Below are positions 1-8,993 of a stretch of 64,000 nt of DNA, piece by piece. This DNA is from Silvibacterium acidisoli (lineage in GTDB: Bacteria > Acidobacteriota > Terriglobia > Terriglobales > Acidobacteriaceae), in contig CP085323.1 in NCBI GenBank assembly GCA_022870745.1, forward strand, positions 496,001 to 560,000, given 5' to 3'. The notes beneath the pieces are model-generated. The model made no database searches, was not told where the DNA came from, and saw only the letters and a program-made list of their open reading frames with translations. The translations under genes and the position numbers were made by a program. Within the stretch, counting starts at the first letter, position 1. Every line of letters begins with the position of its first letter.

Positions 1-1190
1 CGCCCTCGCTCTTCGACACGCCCTTTCAGACACGCGCCACCGGCGCATCGCAGGGCAATCCTTTCCCATTCACCTTCCCGGTGCCGGGAAGCCCGGCCAA
101 CAAGTCGCTCAGCTTCGACAAGTTTTATCCGCTTTACTCACCTGGCTACAACGTGAAGAACGCCATCACTTACGCCGAGCACTATCACCTGACCATCCAG
201 CGTGAGCTGAGCAAATCGATGGTGGCGACGATCGGATATGTCGGCACCGAGGCTCATCGGCTTGAAGTAAATCTGCAACCTAACCTTGGCGACGCAGCGT
301 TGTGCCAGAGCCTCAGCCAGCCGCAGGATGTCGCGCCCGGCACGCAGCAGTGCGGCCCTTATTCGGAACCGTCGGTTTACACCCGCGCCGACAACTCCAC
401 CGTCTACGGAACGCTCGTAGGACTTGGCAACCAGCAGCTCGGCGAAACCACCAGCCACGGCAAGGTCACCTTCGACCCGACGCCGATCGTCTCGAACCTC
501 GGCAACTCGAACTACAACGCGCTGCAGCTTACGCTCGAGCGCCGCGCTAACAACTTCTCATTCCTGGCGGCTTACACCTATTCGAAATCCATCGATAACG
601 TCTTCAACAGCCTGAATCCCTTTCACCCCGCGCAGAGCCGGGCGCTCTCGGCCTTCGATATGCGGAACAACTTTGTGATCAGCTACAGCTACAACATTCC
701 CTTCGACCAGGCTTTCGGATCGGTCTCGAAACGGGCTACTACCGGGTGGAGCATCTCCGGCATTACCCGCGCCACCAGCGGCCTGCCCGTGGCTCTTACG
801 GAAAACGACGACGCCGGGCTGACTTACTACCCGGCGCTCGACTTCCCCGTCCAGACGGGAGCGGTGAAGAAGATGGATCCGCACAAGAACGGCGGCTTCT
901 TCTTCAACGGCAATGACTCCTTTCGCCCAGAGAACCTGGGCGAACACAGTGCGACACCGGTGCGCTTCTTCTCCGGCCCAGGCATCGAGACGACCGACCT
1001 CGGCCTGAGCAAATCGATACCGATTCACGACAACGTGTCTCTGATGATCCGCGGCGAGTTCTTTAACATCTTCAACCACACCAACTTCATCAACCCAGTC
1101 GGAAATATCACCAACTCCGGCCAGTTTGGGCAGGTCATCAGCTCCCGCGATCCCCGTATCGGCCAGGTCGCGGCCAAGATCACCTTCTAA
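1..1190 (+). CDS. TonB-dependent receptor, C-terminal part (5' truncated by window)
   Basis: The reading frame is open from the first bases of the window and ends at TAA 1188-1190, so only the last ~395 residues are present. The sequence shows alternating amphipathic beta-strands, the phrase NFSFLAAYTYSKS typical of Oar-like outer-membrane barrels, a late FNIFNHTNF motif, and a C-terminal phenylalanine (KITF) typical of outer-membrane barrel signals. Plug and any carboxypeptidase-regulatory domain would lie upstream of the window. Such receptors are expanded in Acidobacteria and are thought to import glycans, peptides or metal complexes; the substrate cannot be read here. A GTG at 81 is internal and not the true start. 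Confidence 0.85.
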   Translation, partial: PSLFDTPFQTRATGASQGNPFPFTFPVPGSPANKSLSFDKFYPLYSPGYNVKNAITYAEHYHLTIQRELSKSMVATIGYVGTEAHRLEVNLQPNLGDAALCQSLSQPQDVAPGTQQCGPYSEPSVYTRADNSTVYGTLVGLGNQQLGETTSHGKVTFDPTPIVSNLGNSNYNALQLTLERRANNFSFLAAYTYSKSIDNVFNSLNPFHPAQSRALSAFDMRNNFVISYSYNIPFDQAFGSVSKRATTGWSISGITRATSGLPVALTENDDAGLTYYPALDFPVQTGAVKKMDPHKNGGFFFNGNDSFRPENLGEHSATPVRFFSGPGIETTDLGLSKSIPIHDNVSLMIRGEFFNIFNHTNFINPVGNITNSGQFGQVISSRDPRIGQVAAKITF

Positions 1191-1205
1191 AGTTTGGCAT
1201 TCCAC

Positions 1206-1246
1206 GCCCCGGTCAGCGCCCTCGTCGGCTGGCCGGGCTTTTTTTT
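1206..1246 (+). terminator. Rho-independent terminator after TonB receptor
   Basis: GC-rich stem (GCCCCGGTCAGC pairing with GCTGGCCGGGC, with one bulge and a G-T pair) followed by a run of eight T. It lies 15 bases after the receptor stop and separates it from the sugar operon. Confidence 0.85.
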
Positions 1247-1335
1247 GCGTCCAATTGACAGGCCATACGGTTTACAAAGATCATGGCTCACGTGCAAACT
1301 TATATAACAAACTTTAGAAACTCGCAGAGGACGTA

Positions 1336-2502
1336 GTGGCAACCAAAGAAATCGGCATCATCATGCACGGCGTCACGGGACGCATGGGCTACAACCAGCA
1401 CCTCGTCCGGTCGATTGTGGCGATTCGCGAGCAGGGCGGCGTCGCGCTGCCGAATGGCGACCGCCTCATGCCCAACCCCATCCTCGTGGGCCGTAACCTT
1501 GAGAAGGTAACGGAGCTGGCGAAACGTCACAACATCGCCCGTGTCGCAACGGACGTAGCCAGCGCCCTTGCCAATCCCGACGACACCGTTTTCTTCGACG
1601 CCGGTTCCACACAGATGCGCGCCGAGCTGCTGACCCAGGCCATCGAGGCCGGCAAGCACATCTATTGCGAGAAGCCGCTCTCGGAAACGCTTGAAGAATC
1701 GCTCAAGCTCGCCCGCCTCGCGCACGAACGCGGCGTAAAGAGCGGCATCGTGCAGGACAAGCTCTACCTGCCCGGACTGCGCAAGATGAAGATGCTGCGC
1801 GACTCCGGATTCTTCGGCCGCATCCTCTCTGTGCGTGGCGAGTTCGGATATTGGGTTTTCGAAGGCGACTGGCAGACGGCGCAGCGGCCTTCATGGAATT
1901 ACCGCAAGGCTGACGGCGGAGGCATCATTCTCGACATGCTGCCGCACTGGCGCTACGTAATGGACAATCTCTTCGGCGCGGTGAAGTCGGTCAACTGCAT
2001 CGGCACCACGCATATCCCCAGCCGCGTGGATGAGAAAGGCGCGACCTACAAGGCCGATGCCGACGACGCTGCTTACGCGACTTTCGAGCTCGAAGGCGGA
2101 GTGATCGCGCAAATCAATTCGTCATGGGCAGTGCGTGTGAAGCGCGATGATCTTGTCACCTTCCAGGTTGACGGAACGCACGGCTCTGCCGTCGCCGGCC
2201 TCACCCGCTGCTACACGCAGCATCGCGTGAACACGCCTCGCCCTGTGTGGAACCCTGACCAGCCGCAGACGATGAAGTTCGAAGACCAATGGGAAGAAGT
2301 TCCCGACAATCAGGTCTACGAAAACGGTTTCAAGCTGCAGTGGGAGGAGTTTCTGCGCCATGTCGTGGCCGATACTCCATGGAAGTACGATCTGCTCGAA
2401 GGCGCCAAGGGCGTGCAGCTTGCCGAACTCGGCTTGAAGAGCTGGACCGAGCGCCGCTGGCTCGACGTTCCCGAGCTTACGCTCGACGCGAAGGGCGCGT
2501 AA
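1336..2502 (+). CDS. Gfo/Idh/MocA family NAD(P)-dependent oxidoreductase
   Basis: 388 residues from a GTG start preceded by AGAGGA at good spacing. The N-terminal Rossmann fold carries GVTGRMG (residues 12-18), an unusual form of the nucleotide-binding loop, and the family hallmark EKP at 112-114. The C-terminal part is the usual alpha/beta substrate domain. The family oxidises or reduces sugars, inositols and related polyols with NAD(P). It is first in a four-gene operon (its stop overlaps the next start as TAATG) with an aldolase-like protein, a sugar isomerase and an aldehyde dehydrogenase, so it probably catalyses the first oxidation of a sugar. A TTGACA hexamer at 1255-1260 could be its -35 but no convincing -10 is visible. 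Confidence 0.88.
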   Translation: MATKEIGIIMHGVTGRMGYNQHLVRSIVAIREQGGVALPNGDRLMPNPILVGRNLEKVTELAKRHNIARVATDVASALANPDDTVFFDAGSTQMRAELLTQAIEAGKHIYCEKPLSETLEESLKLARLAHERGVKSGIVQDKLYLPGLRKMKMLRDSGFFGRILSVRGEFGYWVFEGDWQTAQRPSWNYRKADGGGIILDMLPHWRYVMDNLFGAVKSVNCIGTTHIPSRVDEKGATYKADADDAAYATFELEGGVIAQINSSWAVRVKRDDLVTFQVDGTHGSAVAGLTRCYTQHRVNTPRPVWNPDQPQTMKFEDQWEEVPDNQVYENGFKLQWEEFLRHVVADTPWKYDLLEGAKGVQLAELGLKSWTERRWLDVPELTLDAKGA

Positions 2503-3671
2503 TGGCGACACTGAAGCTGCCTGTCGAGAACGGTACGCTGGAGGCTTATTCCATCCGGAATGAGCCTCTGCCACTCCCTGACGCAAGAGCGCCCCGCGCC
2601 TTTAACCGCGTGGCTTATTCGGCGGCGCACGTGGTCGCGGATCCGCTGGCCAACGACGATCCATGGCTGGATGCTTCGATTGACTGGGAACGCACTATCG
2701 CCTTCCGCGACTATCTCTGGGATCTGGGCCTTGGCGTGGCTGAGGCCATGGACACCGCGCAGCGTGGAATGGGGCTGAGCTGGACCGGCGCGCAGGAACT
2801 CATCCGCCACTCGCTTGAAGCGGCCAAAGGCCGCCCCGATGCCCTTATTGCCAGCGGAGTCGGCACCGACCACCTCACTCCCAACGCGAACCTCACTGTG
2901 GATGACGTAATCCGCGCCTACGAGGAGCAGATGGAGTTCGTCGAGAAGCTTGGGGGACGGATCATCCTGATGGCCAGCCGTGCGCTCGTCGTCGCGGCGA
3001 AATCGCCCGCTGATTATGAGCGCGTCTACGACCGCATCCTGAGCCAGGCGAAGGAACCGATGATCCTGCACTGGCTGGGCGAAATGTTCGATCCCGCGCT
3101 TGCAGGTTATTGGGGCGACACCGATCACATGGCGGCGATGGATACCTGCGTAAACGTGATCAACAGTCACGCGGGCAAAGTCGATGGCGTAAAGATCTCC
3201 CTGCTCTCCGCGGAGAAAGAAATCGCCATGCGCCGCCGCCTCGCGCCCGGAGTAAAGATGTATACCGGCGACGACTTCAACTACGCCGAGCTGATCGCAG
3301 GTGACGACCAGGGCTATTCGCATGCGCTGCTTGGCATCTTCGATGCGATTGCTCCGGCTGCTTCCGCAGGGCTTGCGCGGCTTGGAGCAGGTGACGAAGA
3401 GGGCTTTCACGAAATCCTCGAGCCCACAGTTCCGCTATCGCGGCACATCTTCAAGGCTCCGACGCGCTTCTACAAAACGGGCGTGGTCTTTCTCGCATAT
3501 CTCAACGGATTGCAGGATCACTTCACGATGATCGGCGGCCAGCAGAGTGCGCGTTCAATCGTTCACCTTGCCGAGCTTTTCCGGCTGGCAGATGAAGCCC
3601 GCGTGCTGCATAATCCCGATCTCGCCGTGGGACGCATGAAGCGTGTGCTTGCCCTATATGGAGTGGTGTAA
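2502..3671 (+). CDS. DUF993 family, dihydrodipicolinate synthase-like aldolase
   Basis: 389 residues. The start ATG at 2502 overlaps the preceding TAA by one base, which decides it over longer upstream readings. The sequence resembles DUF993, a divergent branch of the DHDPS/N-acetylneuraminate lyase TIM-barrel superfamily. VDGVKISLLSAEKE around residue 231 looks like the Schiff-base strand, with Lys231 the candidate catalytic lysine. If so, the enzyme would cleave or form a 2-keto-3-deoxy type acid; the substrate is unknown. Its neighbours (dehydrogenase, isomerase, aldehyde dehydrogenase) fit a pathway in which an aldol cleavage releases an aldehyde. Family call fairly sure, activity inferred. 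Confidence 0.8.
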   Translation: MATLKLPVENGTLEAYSIRNEPLPLPDARAPRAFNRVAYSAAHVVADPLANDDPWLDASIDWERTIAFRDYLWDLGLGVAEAMDTAQRGMGLSWTGAQELIRHSLEAAKGRPDALIASGVGTDHLTPNANLTVDDVIRAYEEQMEFVEKLGGRIILMASRALVVAAKSPADYERVYDRILSQAKEPMILHWLGEMFDPALAGYWGDTDHMAAMDTCVNVINSHAGKVDGVKISLLSAEKEIAMRRRLAPGVKMYTGDDFNYAELIAGDDQGYSHALLGIFDAIAPAASAGLARLGAGDEEGFHEILEPTVPLSRHIFKAPTRFYKTGVVFLAYLNGLQDHFTMIGGQQSARSIVHLAELFRLADEARVLHNPDLAVGRMKRVLALYGVV

Positions 3672-3673
3672 AC

Positions 3674-4516
3674 GTGAGTAGCCGCATGAGTCTGGGCAAT
3701 CTCTCCATCAATCTCGCGACCGTGCGGCAGCAGTTCACCATTCCGCAGGCTGTGGACGCGTGCCTGGCACAAGGCATCACCGGCATCGCGCCATGGCGCG
3801 ACCAGGTGCACGCAACGGGCCTTAAGGAAGCCGCGGCCATCATCCGCTCGAACAACCTGCGAGTGACCGGCCTCTGCCGTGGAGGCATGTTCCCGGCGGC
3901 GGACAAAGCCGGCCTGGCTGCCGCGATCGACGACAACAGGCGCGCCATCGATGAAGCCGTGGAGCTGGGCGCGGACTGCCTGGTGCTGGTGGTGGGTGGA
4001 ATGCCTACCGGCTCGCGCGACCTGCCTGCCGCTCGCCAGCAGGTTGCCGACGGCCTGGCAACCATCCTGCCCTATGCGCGCGTACACCGGATGCCGTTGG
4101 CCATCGAGCCGCTGCATCCGATGTACGCCGCCGACCGCGCCTGCATCAACACGCTCGAGCAGGCGCTCGATATCTGCGATCTGCTGGGCGACGGCATCGG
4201 CGTCGCCATCGATGTGTATCACGTATGGTGGGACCCGAAGCTTTACGAGCAAATTGCGCGCGCCGGCGCCGGCAAGCGCATTCTTGCGCATCACATCTGC
4301 GACTGGCTGGTGCCCACTCGCGACCTGTTGCTCGATCGTGGCATGATGGGCGACGGCGTTATCGACCTGAAAGCTATCCGCGCGGCCATTGAAAAGACCG
4401 GCTATCGCGGACCACAGGAAGTAGAGATCTTCTCACAAGAAAACTGGTGGAAGCGGCCCGGCGAAGAGGTGATCGCTACCTGCGCCGAACGGTATCTCGG
4501 CTGCTGCCTCCCCTAG
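3674..4516 (+). CDS. Sugar phosphate isomerase/epimerase (xylose isomerase-like TIM barrel)
   Basis: 280 residues from GTG 3674, two bases after the previous stop; ATG 3686 (MSLGNLS) is an equally possible start. Likely metal-site residues are visible in order: AIEPLHP (Glu), IDVYHVWWD (Asp/His), LAHHICDW (His) and EVEIFS (Glu), the pattern of AP-endonuclease-2/xylose-isomerase-like barrels that isomerise or epimerise sugars using a divalent metal. Third gene of the sugar operon and tightly coupled to the DUF993 gene. The exact sugar is not deducible. Confidence 0.85.
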   Translation: MSSRMSLGNLSINLATVRQQFTIPQAVDACLAQGITGIAPWRDQVHATGLKEAAAIIRSNNLRVTGLCRGGMFPAADKAGLAAAIDDNRRAIDEAVELGADCLVLVVGGMPTGSRDLPAARQQVADGLATILPYARVHRMPLAIEPLHPMYAADRACINTLEQALDICDLLGDGIGVAIDVYHVWWDPKLYEQIARAGAGKRILAHHICDWLVPTRDLLLDRGMMGDGVIDLKAIRAAIEKTGYRGPQEVEIFSQENWWKRPGEEVIATCAERYLGCCLP

Positions 4517-4532
4517 AAGAAAAGAGGAACTC

Positions 4533-5885
4533 ATGTCGTTCGAATCGATCAATCCAACGACCGGCGAAAAGCTGGCCAGCTACCCCACCCACACAGCCAA
4601 AGAAGTCGAAGCACGCATCCAGACCGTTTTCGAAGGCTGGCAGCGCTGGTCAAAGGTTTCTGTCTCCGAGCGCACCGCGTTTCTTACTCGCCTCGCCGAA
4701 CTGCTTGAACAGCGCGCGGAGGAGTACGGCAAGCTGATCACCACCGAGATGGGCAAGCCGCTCACCGAGGCCATCGGTGAAGTAAAGAAAGCTGCCACCG
4801 GTGCCCGCCACTTCGCCGAGCATGGTCCTGCCTATCTTGAGCCGGAGGCGATTCCCGGCACGCCCGGACATATCGTCTACCAGTCGCTCGGCCCCATCCT
4901 AGCCATCATGCCGTGGAACCTTCCCTTCTGGCAGGTGCTGCGCTTCTTCATTCCCGCAGCCCTGGTGGGCAATACCGTCATCGTGAAGCACGCTGAGAAT
5001 GTACAGGGCTGCGCACAAGCCATCGAGAAGCTCGTGCACGATGCCGGCGGCAAGGATCTCTATGTCAACATCGCCGTCGAGCGCGACGCAGTACCCGGAC
5101 TCATCGCCGACGAACGCATTCGCGCCGTGACTGTGACGGGCAGCGTGCGCGCAGGCCGCTCTGTCGCAGAGCTTGCCGGGCAGCATGGCAAGAAGGTCGT
5201 ACTAGAACTTGGAGGGTCCGATCCCTTCGTCGTGCTCGAAGACGCCGACATCGCCAAGGCCGTGCAGCTTGGCATTACTTCGCGCTACTCGAACAACGCG
5301 CAGAGCTGCATCGCGGCCAAGCGCTTTCTCGTTGCCGAGCCGATCGCAAAGGCTTTCCTTGATGAATTCGTGAAGCAGTCCTCGGCGCTGAAGATCGGCG
5401 ACCCGTTGCAATCCGACACCAAGCTGGGACCGCAGGCACGCAAAGACCTGCTGGACAACTCCGCGCGCCAGGTGAAGGATGCGGTCGCCGCGGGCGGCAA
5501 GGTTCTGCTGGGCGGCGAACCACTCGACAGCGCTGGCTTCTTCTTCCCGCCGACGGTCATCACCGGACTGCCGCATGACGCACCAATCGCACGCGAAGAA
5601 TTCTTCGGCCCGGTCGCGCTCTTCTTCACCTTCAAGACAGAAGAGGAAGCGATCAAATTGGCAAACGACAGCGAGTTCGGTCTCGGTGCGTCAGTCTGGA
5701 GCCAGGATCGCGAGCGCGCTGCTAAAGTCGCCGGACAGATCGAAGCCGGAGCGGTGTTTATCAACGACTTCGTCCGCTCCGATCCGCGCGCTCCGTTTGG
5801 CGGAGTGAAAGGCTCGGGACACGGCCGCGAGCTGGGCGTCCTCGGTGCACGTGAGTTGACGAATGCAAAGTTGATCTGGGGATGA
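4533..5885 (+). CDS. NAD(P)-dependent aldehyde dehydrogenase (succinate-semialdehyde dehydrogenase type)
   Basis: 450 residues, start ATG preceded by AAGAGGAACTC. It shows the aldehyde dehydrogenase set: MPWNLPFW with Asn129, ELGGSDPF with general-base Glu225, and the catalytic Cys259 in NNAQSCIAAK. The short length and C-terminal FGGVKGSGHGRELG resemble GabD/Sad-type short-chain semialdehyde dehydrogenases that oxidise succinate semialdehyde or similar aldehydes to acids. As last gene of the operon it probably oxidises an aldehyde made by the aldolase-like DUF993 protein. Substrate specificity is inferred, not seen. Confidence 0.9.
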   Translation: MSFESINPTTGEKLASYPTHTAKEVEARIQTVFEGWQRWSKVSVSERTAFLTRLAELLEQRAEEYGKLITTEMGKPLTEAIGEVKKAATGARHFAEHGPAYLEPEAIPGTPGHIVYQSLGPILAIMPWNLPFWQVLRFFIPAALVGNTVIVKHAENVQGCAQAIEKLVHDAGGKDLYVNIAVERDAVPGLIADERIRAVTVTGSVRAGRSVAELAGQHGKKVVLELGGSDPFVVLEDADIAKAVQLGITSRYSNNAQSCIAAKRFLVAEPIAKAFLDEFVKQSSALKIGDPLQSDTKLGPQARKDLLDNSARQVKDAVAAGGKVLLGGEPLDSAGFFFPPTVITGLPHDAPIAREEFFGPVALFFTFKTEEEAIKLANDSEFGLGASVWSQDRERAAKVAGQIEAGAVFINDFVRSDPRAPFGGVKGSGHGRELGVLGARELTNAKLIWG

Positions 5886-5962
5886 GCCAAGAGACGGGTT
5901 CGAACGACGGAGAGGCGTGGACGGGGTAGGGTTGGCCTCGAACGATGGGCGATGCTTGAGGC

Positions 5963-6112
5963 GGTAGGGTCGGGCTTTAGCCCGGCTATTAATGCCCGAC
6001 GAAACAATGGGCTTTAGCCCCTGAGGTTTCTGCGATGCGAACAGCAGGAACCTCAGCGGCTAAAGCCGCATTTCACTCTCGCCTGATTGGCAGGCTAAAG
6101 CGCTGCCCTACC
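5963..6112. repeat. Nested inverted-repeat element with GGCTTTAGCC cores
   Basis: Two pairs of inverted arms are nested. The outer arms are 5963-5986 and 6089-6112 (19 of 24 positions match). The inner arms are 6006-6033 and 6044-6072 (about 25 of 28 match) around a ~10-base loop. All four arms contain a CTTTAG/CTAAAG core inside a small palindrome. The element fills most of the 307-base gap between the convergent aldehyde dehydrogenase and VOC genes; nothing else is seen there. It resembles interspersed palindromic elements found in acidobacterial intergenic regions and could also fold as a bidirectional terminator. Confidence 0.75.
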
Positions 6113-6192
6113 AGTTCTTCGCTGCGCCGCATGTCTAGCGCTGCCCTGCCTGTTCCCAGAAAACCCACCGACGGCGTCAGCTCGCGAACCCG

Positions 6193-7173
6193 CTAATACG
6201 CGTGGATCAGTTCCATGCTCACGCCGCCGATGGCGTTCGTGTCCATGTAGTCATACACACCGGAGTCCTTCTTTCCGATATCGCCCCACGCGCCGTGCTG
6301 CCACACCTGGAATCCCTGCTGCTGGTATTTCGCCACCGCTGCGTCGAGATCGTCGACCAGCATGCCGAAGTGCTGCACGCCGCCGTGGTGCAGCTGCCAG
6401 AACTCCTCGTACGCGTTCGGCGGCGTCGGCGGAGGCACCAGCCATTCCAGCGCAAACGGCCCGAAGCGCTCGAAGCCCACGTCGAAGTGAAACAGCAGCT
6501 GCTTGCCGCGATAGGTCATGTCCGGACGCGGCGAGGCGTGCTCGATGTCGAAGCCCGGAAAGCCCAGCTTCTTCCAGTAGTCCGAGGTCGCCGGACCATC
6601 CGGCGTGACGATGCCGAGGTGCGTCACCGTGCCTTTTTCAGGAGCGGGCGCGCCGCCCGGCCAGTACACCAGCCCCAGCGTGTACTTCCCTTCCGGCTCG
6701 GTGCTGAAGTAGGTGAAGGTCACAGGCTTGCCCTCGCGCTCGACCGTCACCTGCTGAATCACATTCACGCCCAGCGACTTCATGCGGGCGATCTCTTTGT
6801 CCATCGCCTCTTTCGATGGCACGGCATGGACGATCGAGAAAATACCGTCGCCGTGCTTCTCCAGAAAATCGTTGAAGGAGTTCTGCTGACCTTCGGCGGG
6901 CTGGATCATATCCACGGTGATGTTGCCGATGTGACCCGTCACCTGCCACGCGTAAATCGTGACGGGCTTGCCGTGGTATTCGCCCTTGAGCTGGATGTTC
7001 GGCATCTTCTGAATGCCCGTCATGCCCAGCTTTTCCCACGCTGGAGCCGTCTTGTCGATGTTCTGCACAACCCAGGTCACGCGATTCACTGTCTGGTAGT
7101 AGTCCGGCAGCTCGGCAGCGAAACAGCTCGCGGTGAAAGCGAGTGCGAGGGCGACATAACGAAACAGCTTCAT
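6193..7173 (-). CDS. Secreted two-domain VOC (glyoxalase/bleomycin-resistance fold) protein
   Basis: 326 residues from ATG 7173, chosen because it follows GGAG by six bases and begins a clear signal peptide (MKLFRYVALALAFTA, cleavage near SCFA-AE). The mature protein has two vicinal-oxygen-chelate repeats: VNRVTWVVQNIDKT and, in the C-terminal half, VTHLGIVTP and VQHFGMLVDDLDAAVAKY. VOC enzymes are usually cytoplasmic metal-dependent isomerases, dioxygenases or resistance proteins, so export is unusual. The substrate is unknown. It is transcribed alone, convergent with the sugar operon. Confidence 0.8.
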   Translation of the reverse strand: MKLFRYVALALAFTASCFAAELPDYYQTVNRVTWVVQNIDKTAPAWEKLGMTGIQKMPNIQLKGEYHGKPVTIYAWQVTGHIGNITVDMIQPAEGQQNSFNDFLEKHGDGIFSIVHAVPSKEAMDKEIARMKSLGVNVIQQVTVEREGKPVTFTYFSTEPEGKYTLGLVYWPGGAPAPEKGTVTHLGIVTPDGPATSDYWKKLGFPGFDIEHASPRPDMTYRGKQLLFHFDVGFERFGPFALEWLVPPPTPPNAYEEFWQLHHGGVQHFGMLVDDLDAAVAKYQQQGFQVWQHGAWGDIGKKDSGVYDYMDTNAIGGVSMELIHAY

Positions 7174-7247
7174 AACGGCTCCATAAGGCAGGCGATCGGA
7201 AACCAGAACATCGTAAACAACCGTTACTAAGCGGGTCAATGCAGCAA

Positions 7248-7277
7248 TAAAAAAGGCGCGGCCATGGCCGCGCCTTT
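7248..7277 (-). terminator. Rho-independent terminator of folD
   Basis: Perfect 26-base palindrome at 7252-7277 (AAAGGCGCGGCCA and its complement). On the minus strand it is followed by a T-rich tract (A-run 7248-7255 on the plus strand), just after the folD stop. Confidence 0.85.
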
Positions 7278-7291
7278 GAACAATGGAAGCG

Positions 7292-8167
7292 CTAGAGAGC
7301 AGCCTTCTCCGCAGCCTCTACCGTCTGAGCGATAAGCGTCGCGATGGTCATGGGACCGACGCCGCCCGGGACTGGGGTGTAGGCAGCGCAGCGGTCGACC
7401 AGCGGGCCGAGTTCGATGTCGCCCACGCCGCCGGGGTGATACCCGGCATCGACCACGACCGCGCCATCGCGGATCCAGTCAGCCTTGATGAACTCCGGCT
7501 TGCCGAGCGCGCCGACCACTACATCGGCCTGCTTCACGAGCTCGGGCAGATTCTTGGTGCGCGAGTGGCAGATGGTGACCGTGGCATTTGCCGCCAGCAG
7601 CATCATTGCCATCGGCTTGCCGAGGATCGGGCTGCGGCCCACAACCACGGCATGCTTGCCTTCGAGCTTGATGTCATAGTGCTTGAGCAGGCGCATGATG
7701 CCCGCGGGCGTCGCCGATCCGTAGGCCGGCTCGTCCATCGCCATGCGGCCAAAGCCGTGGCTGGTTACGCCGTCCACATCTTTTTCAATCGCGATGCGGT
7801 CGAAGCACTCGCGCTCTTCAATCTGCTTGGGAACCGGGTGCTGCAGCAGGATGCCGCGCACGCGAGGATTTGCATTGAGATCGTCGATTGCCGTCAGCAA
7901 CTGCTCGGTCGTCGTCTCCTCGGGCAGATCGACTCGGATGGACTCCATGCCGACGCGGCGGCAGGCGTTGCCCTTCATCTTTACGTAGGTTGCCGACGCC
8001 GGATCGGCTCCGACGAGAATCGTCGCGAGGATCGGAGGTTCCTCCGCGCCGGTTTTCTTCTTCAGTTGTTCCACTCTTGCCTGAAGCTCCGCTTCAAGCT
8101 CTTTCGCGTATGCCTTACCGTCCAGAACCAATCCAGCCATACCTATAGTGTACGGGAACGGCGACAT
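7292..8167 (-). CDS. folD: Bifunctional methylenetetrahydrofolate dehydrogenase/cyclohydrolase
   Basis: 291 residues. FolD interconverts methylene-, methenyl- and formyl-tetrahydrofolate with NADP in one-carbon metabolism. Visible motifs: [11 protein letters not shown] (catalytic YxxxK), [22 protein letters not shown], the Rossmann loop [17 protein letters not shown], and the C-terminal [11 protein letters not shown] signature. ATG 8167 overlaps the phoU stop by one base (TAATG) with a GGCGGAG just before it. The in-frame ATG at 8140 (MAGLVLDG), closer to the usual FolD start, is an alternative. Co-transcribed with phoU. Confidence 0.97.
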   Translation of the reverse strand: MSPFPYTIGMAGLVLDGKAYAKELEAELQARVEQLKKKTGAEEPPILATILVGADPASATYVKMKGNACRRVGMESIRVDLPEETTTEQLLTAIDDLNANPRVRGILLQHPVPKQIEERECFDRIAIEKDVDGVTSHGFGRMAMDEPAYGSATPAGIMRLLKHYDIKLEGKHAVVVGRSPILGKPMAMMLLAANATVTICHSRTKNLPELVKQADVVVGALGKPEFIKADWIRDGAVVVDAGYHPGGVGDIELGPLVDRCAAYTPVPGGVGPMTIATLIAQTVEAAEKAAL

Positions 8168-8835
8168 TACTCCGCCACGGTCAGCTGGTGGCGGACATCC
8201 GCTCCGCGAATCCAGAAAATGACGTCGGTCGCGATGTTGGTTGCATGATCGGCGATACGCTCGAGGTTTCGGGCAATAATGATCGCCTGCAGGGCCTGCT
8301 GGGCGGCCGCGGGCTGATCCTCAATCACCTGCGTGAGCTCTGCCTGGGCCTCGCGATTCAGCGCGTCGATCTCGTCGTCCATGTCCCGGACCAGTTCCGC
8401 TACCATCACATCGCCTTCGAGCAGAGCCTGGATCGAGCTGCGGATCATGTGACCAGCGTGTGCCCCCATCTCGGCAATCTTCGATGGCATGCTGGGAGCC
8501 GGGTCGCTCATCAGGTCAAGGGTTCGCAGCGCGATACTCATCGCCTGGTCGCCGATGCGTTCGAGGTCGCCGTTGATCTTGATGACGGCGAGGATAAACC
8601 GCAGGTCGATCGCCATCGGCTGCTCCTTGGCGAGCAGGTCGTAAGCCATCTCATCCACTTCACGCTGGGCGGCGTTGATGGCGGTCTCATTCTCGCGCAC
8701 GTACTGGCACAGGCCGGGATCGCGCTGCAGGTAGGCATCAACTGCGGAGGCGACAGCCTGCTGCGAAAGCGCGGCCATGGCCAGCAGCTTGTCCTTCAGT
8801 TCGGCCAGTTGCAGATGGAAATGAATGCGCGGCAA
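8167..8835 (-). CDS. phoU: Phosphate signalling protein PhoU
   Basis: 222 residues from TTG 8835 ([14 protein letters not shown]), preferred because GGAGGG sits five bases upstream; TTG 8847 would put that site inside the gene. Two homologous three-helix PhoU repeats are visible, with metal-binding signatures [12 protein letters not shown] in the first and [15 protein letters not shown] in the second. PhoU restrains the PhoR kinase and the Pst phosphate transporter when phosphate is plentiful. No pst or phoBR genes are in this window; the gene is coupled to folD instead. Confidence 0.95.
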   Translation of the reverse strand: MPRIHFHLQLAELKDKLLAMAALSQQAVASAVDAYLQRDPGLCQYVRENETAINAAQREVDEMAYDLLAKEQPMAIDLRFILAVIKINGDLERIGDQAMSIALRTLDLMSDPAPSMPSKIAEMGAHAGHMIRSSIQALLEGDVMVAELVRDMDDEIDALNREAQAELTQVIEDQPAAAQQALQAIIIARNLERIADHATNIATDVIFWIRGADVRHQLTVAE

Positions 8836-8993
8836 AGAACCCTCCAAATGGCATTGTGCAACAGGCAGATGAAAGATTGACGAAATTCTCGACGGAGTGT
8901 TGCCGGAAATGGAACAAAGAAGGCAGCTCTCCGCTAAATCAATCCGTCCGGTGCCTGCCGCACCTACCGCTTCGTAGATTCTGGCAACCGCGC

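Noticed and set aside
6202-7230. 342-codon plus-strand frame opposite the VOC gene
   Set aside because: His/Arg/Val-rich shadow typical of GC-rich antisense frames; the minus-strand VOC protein is well supported.
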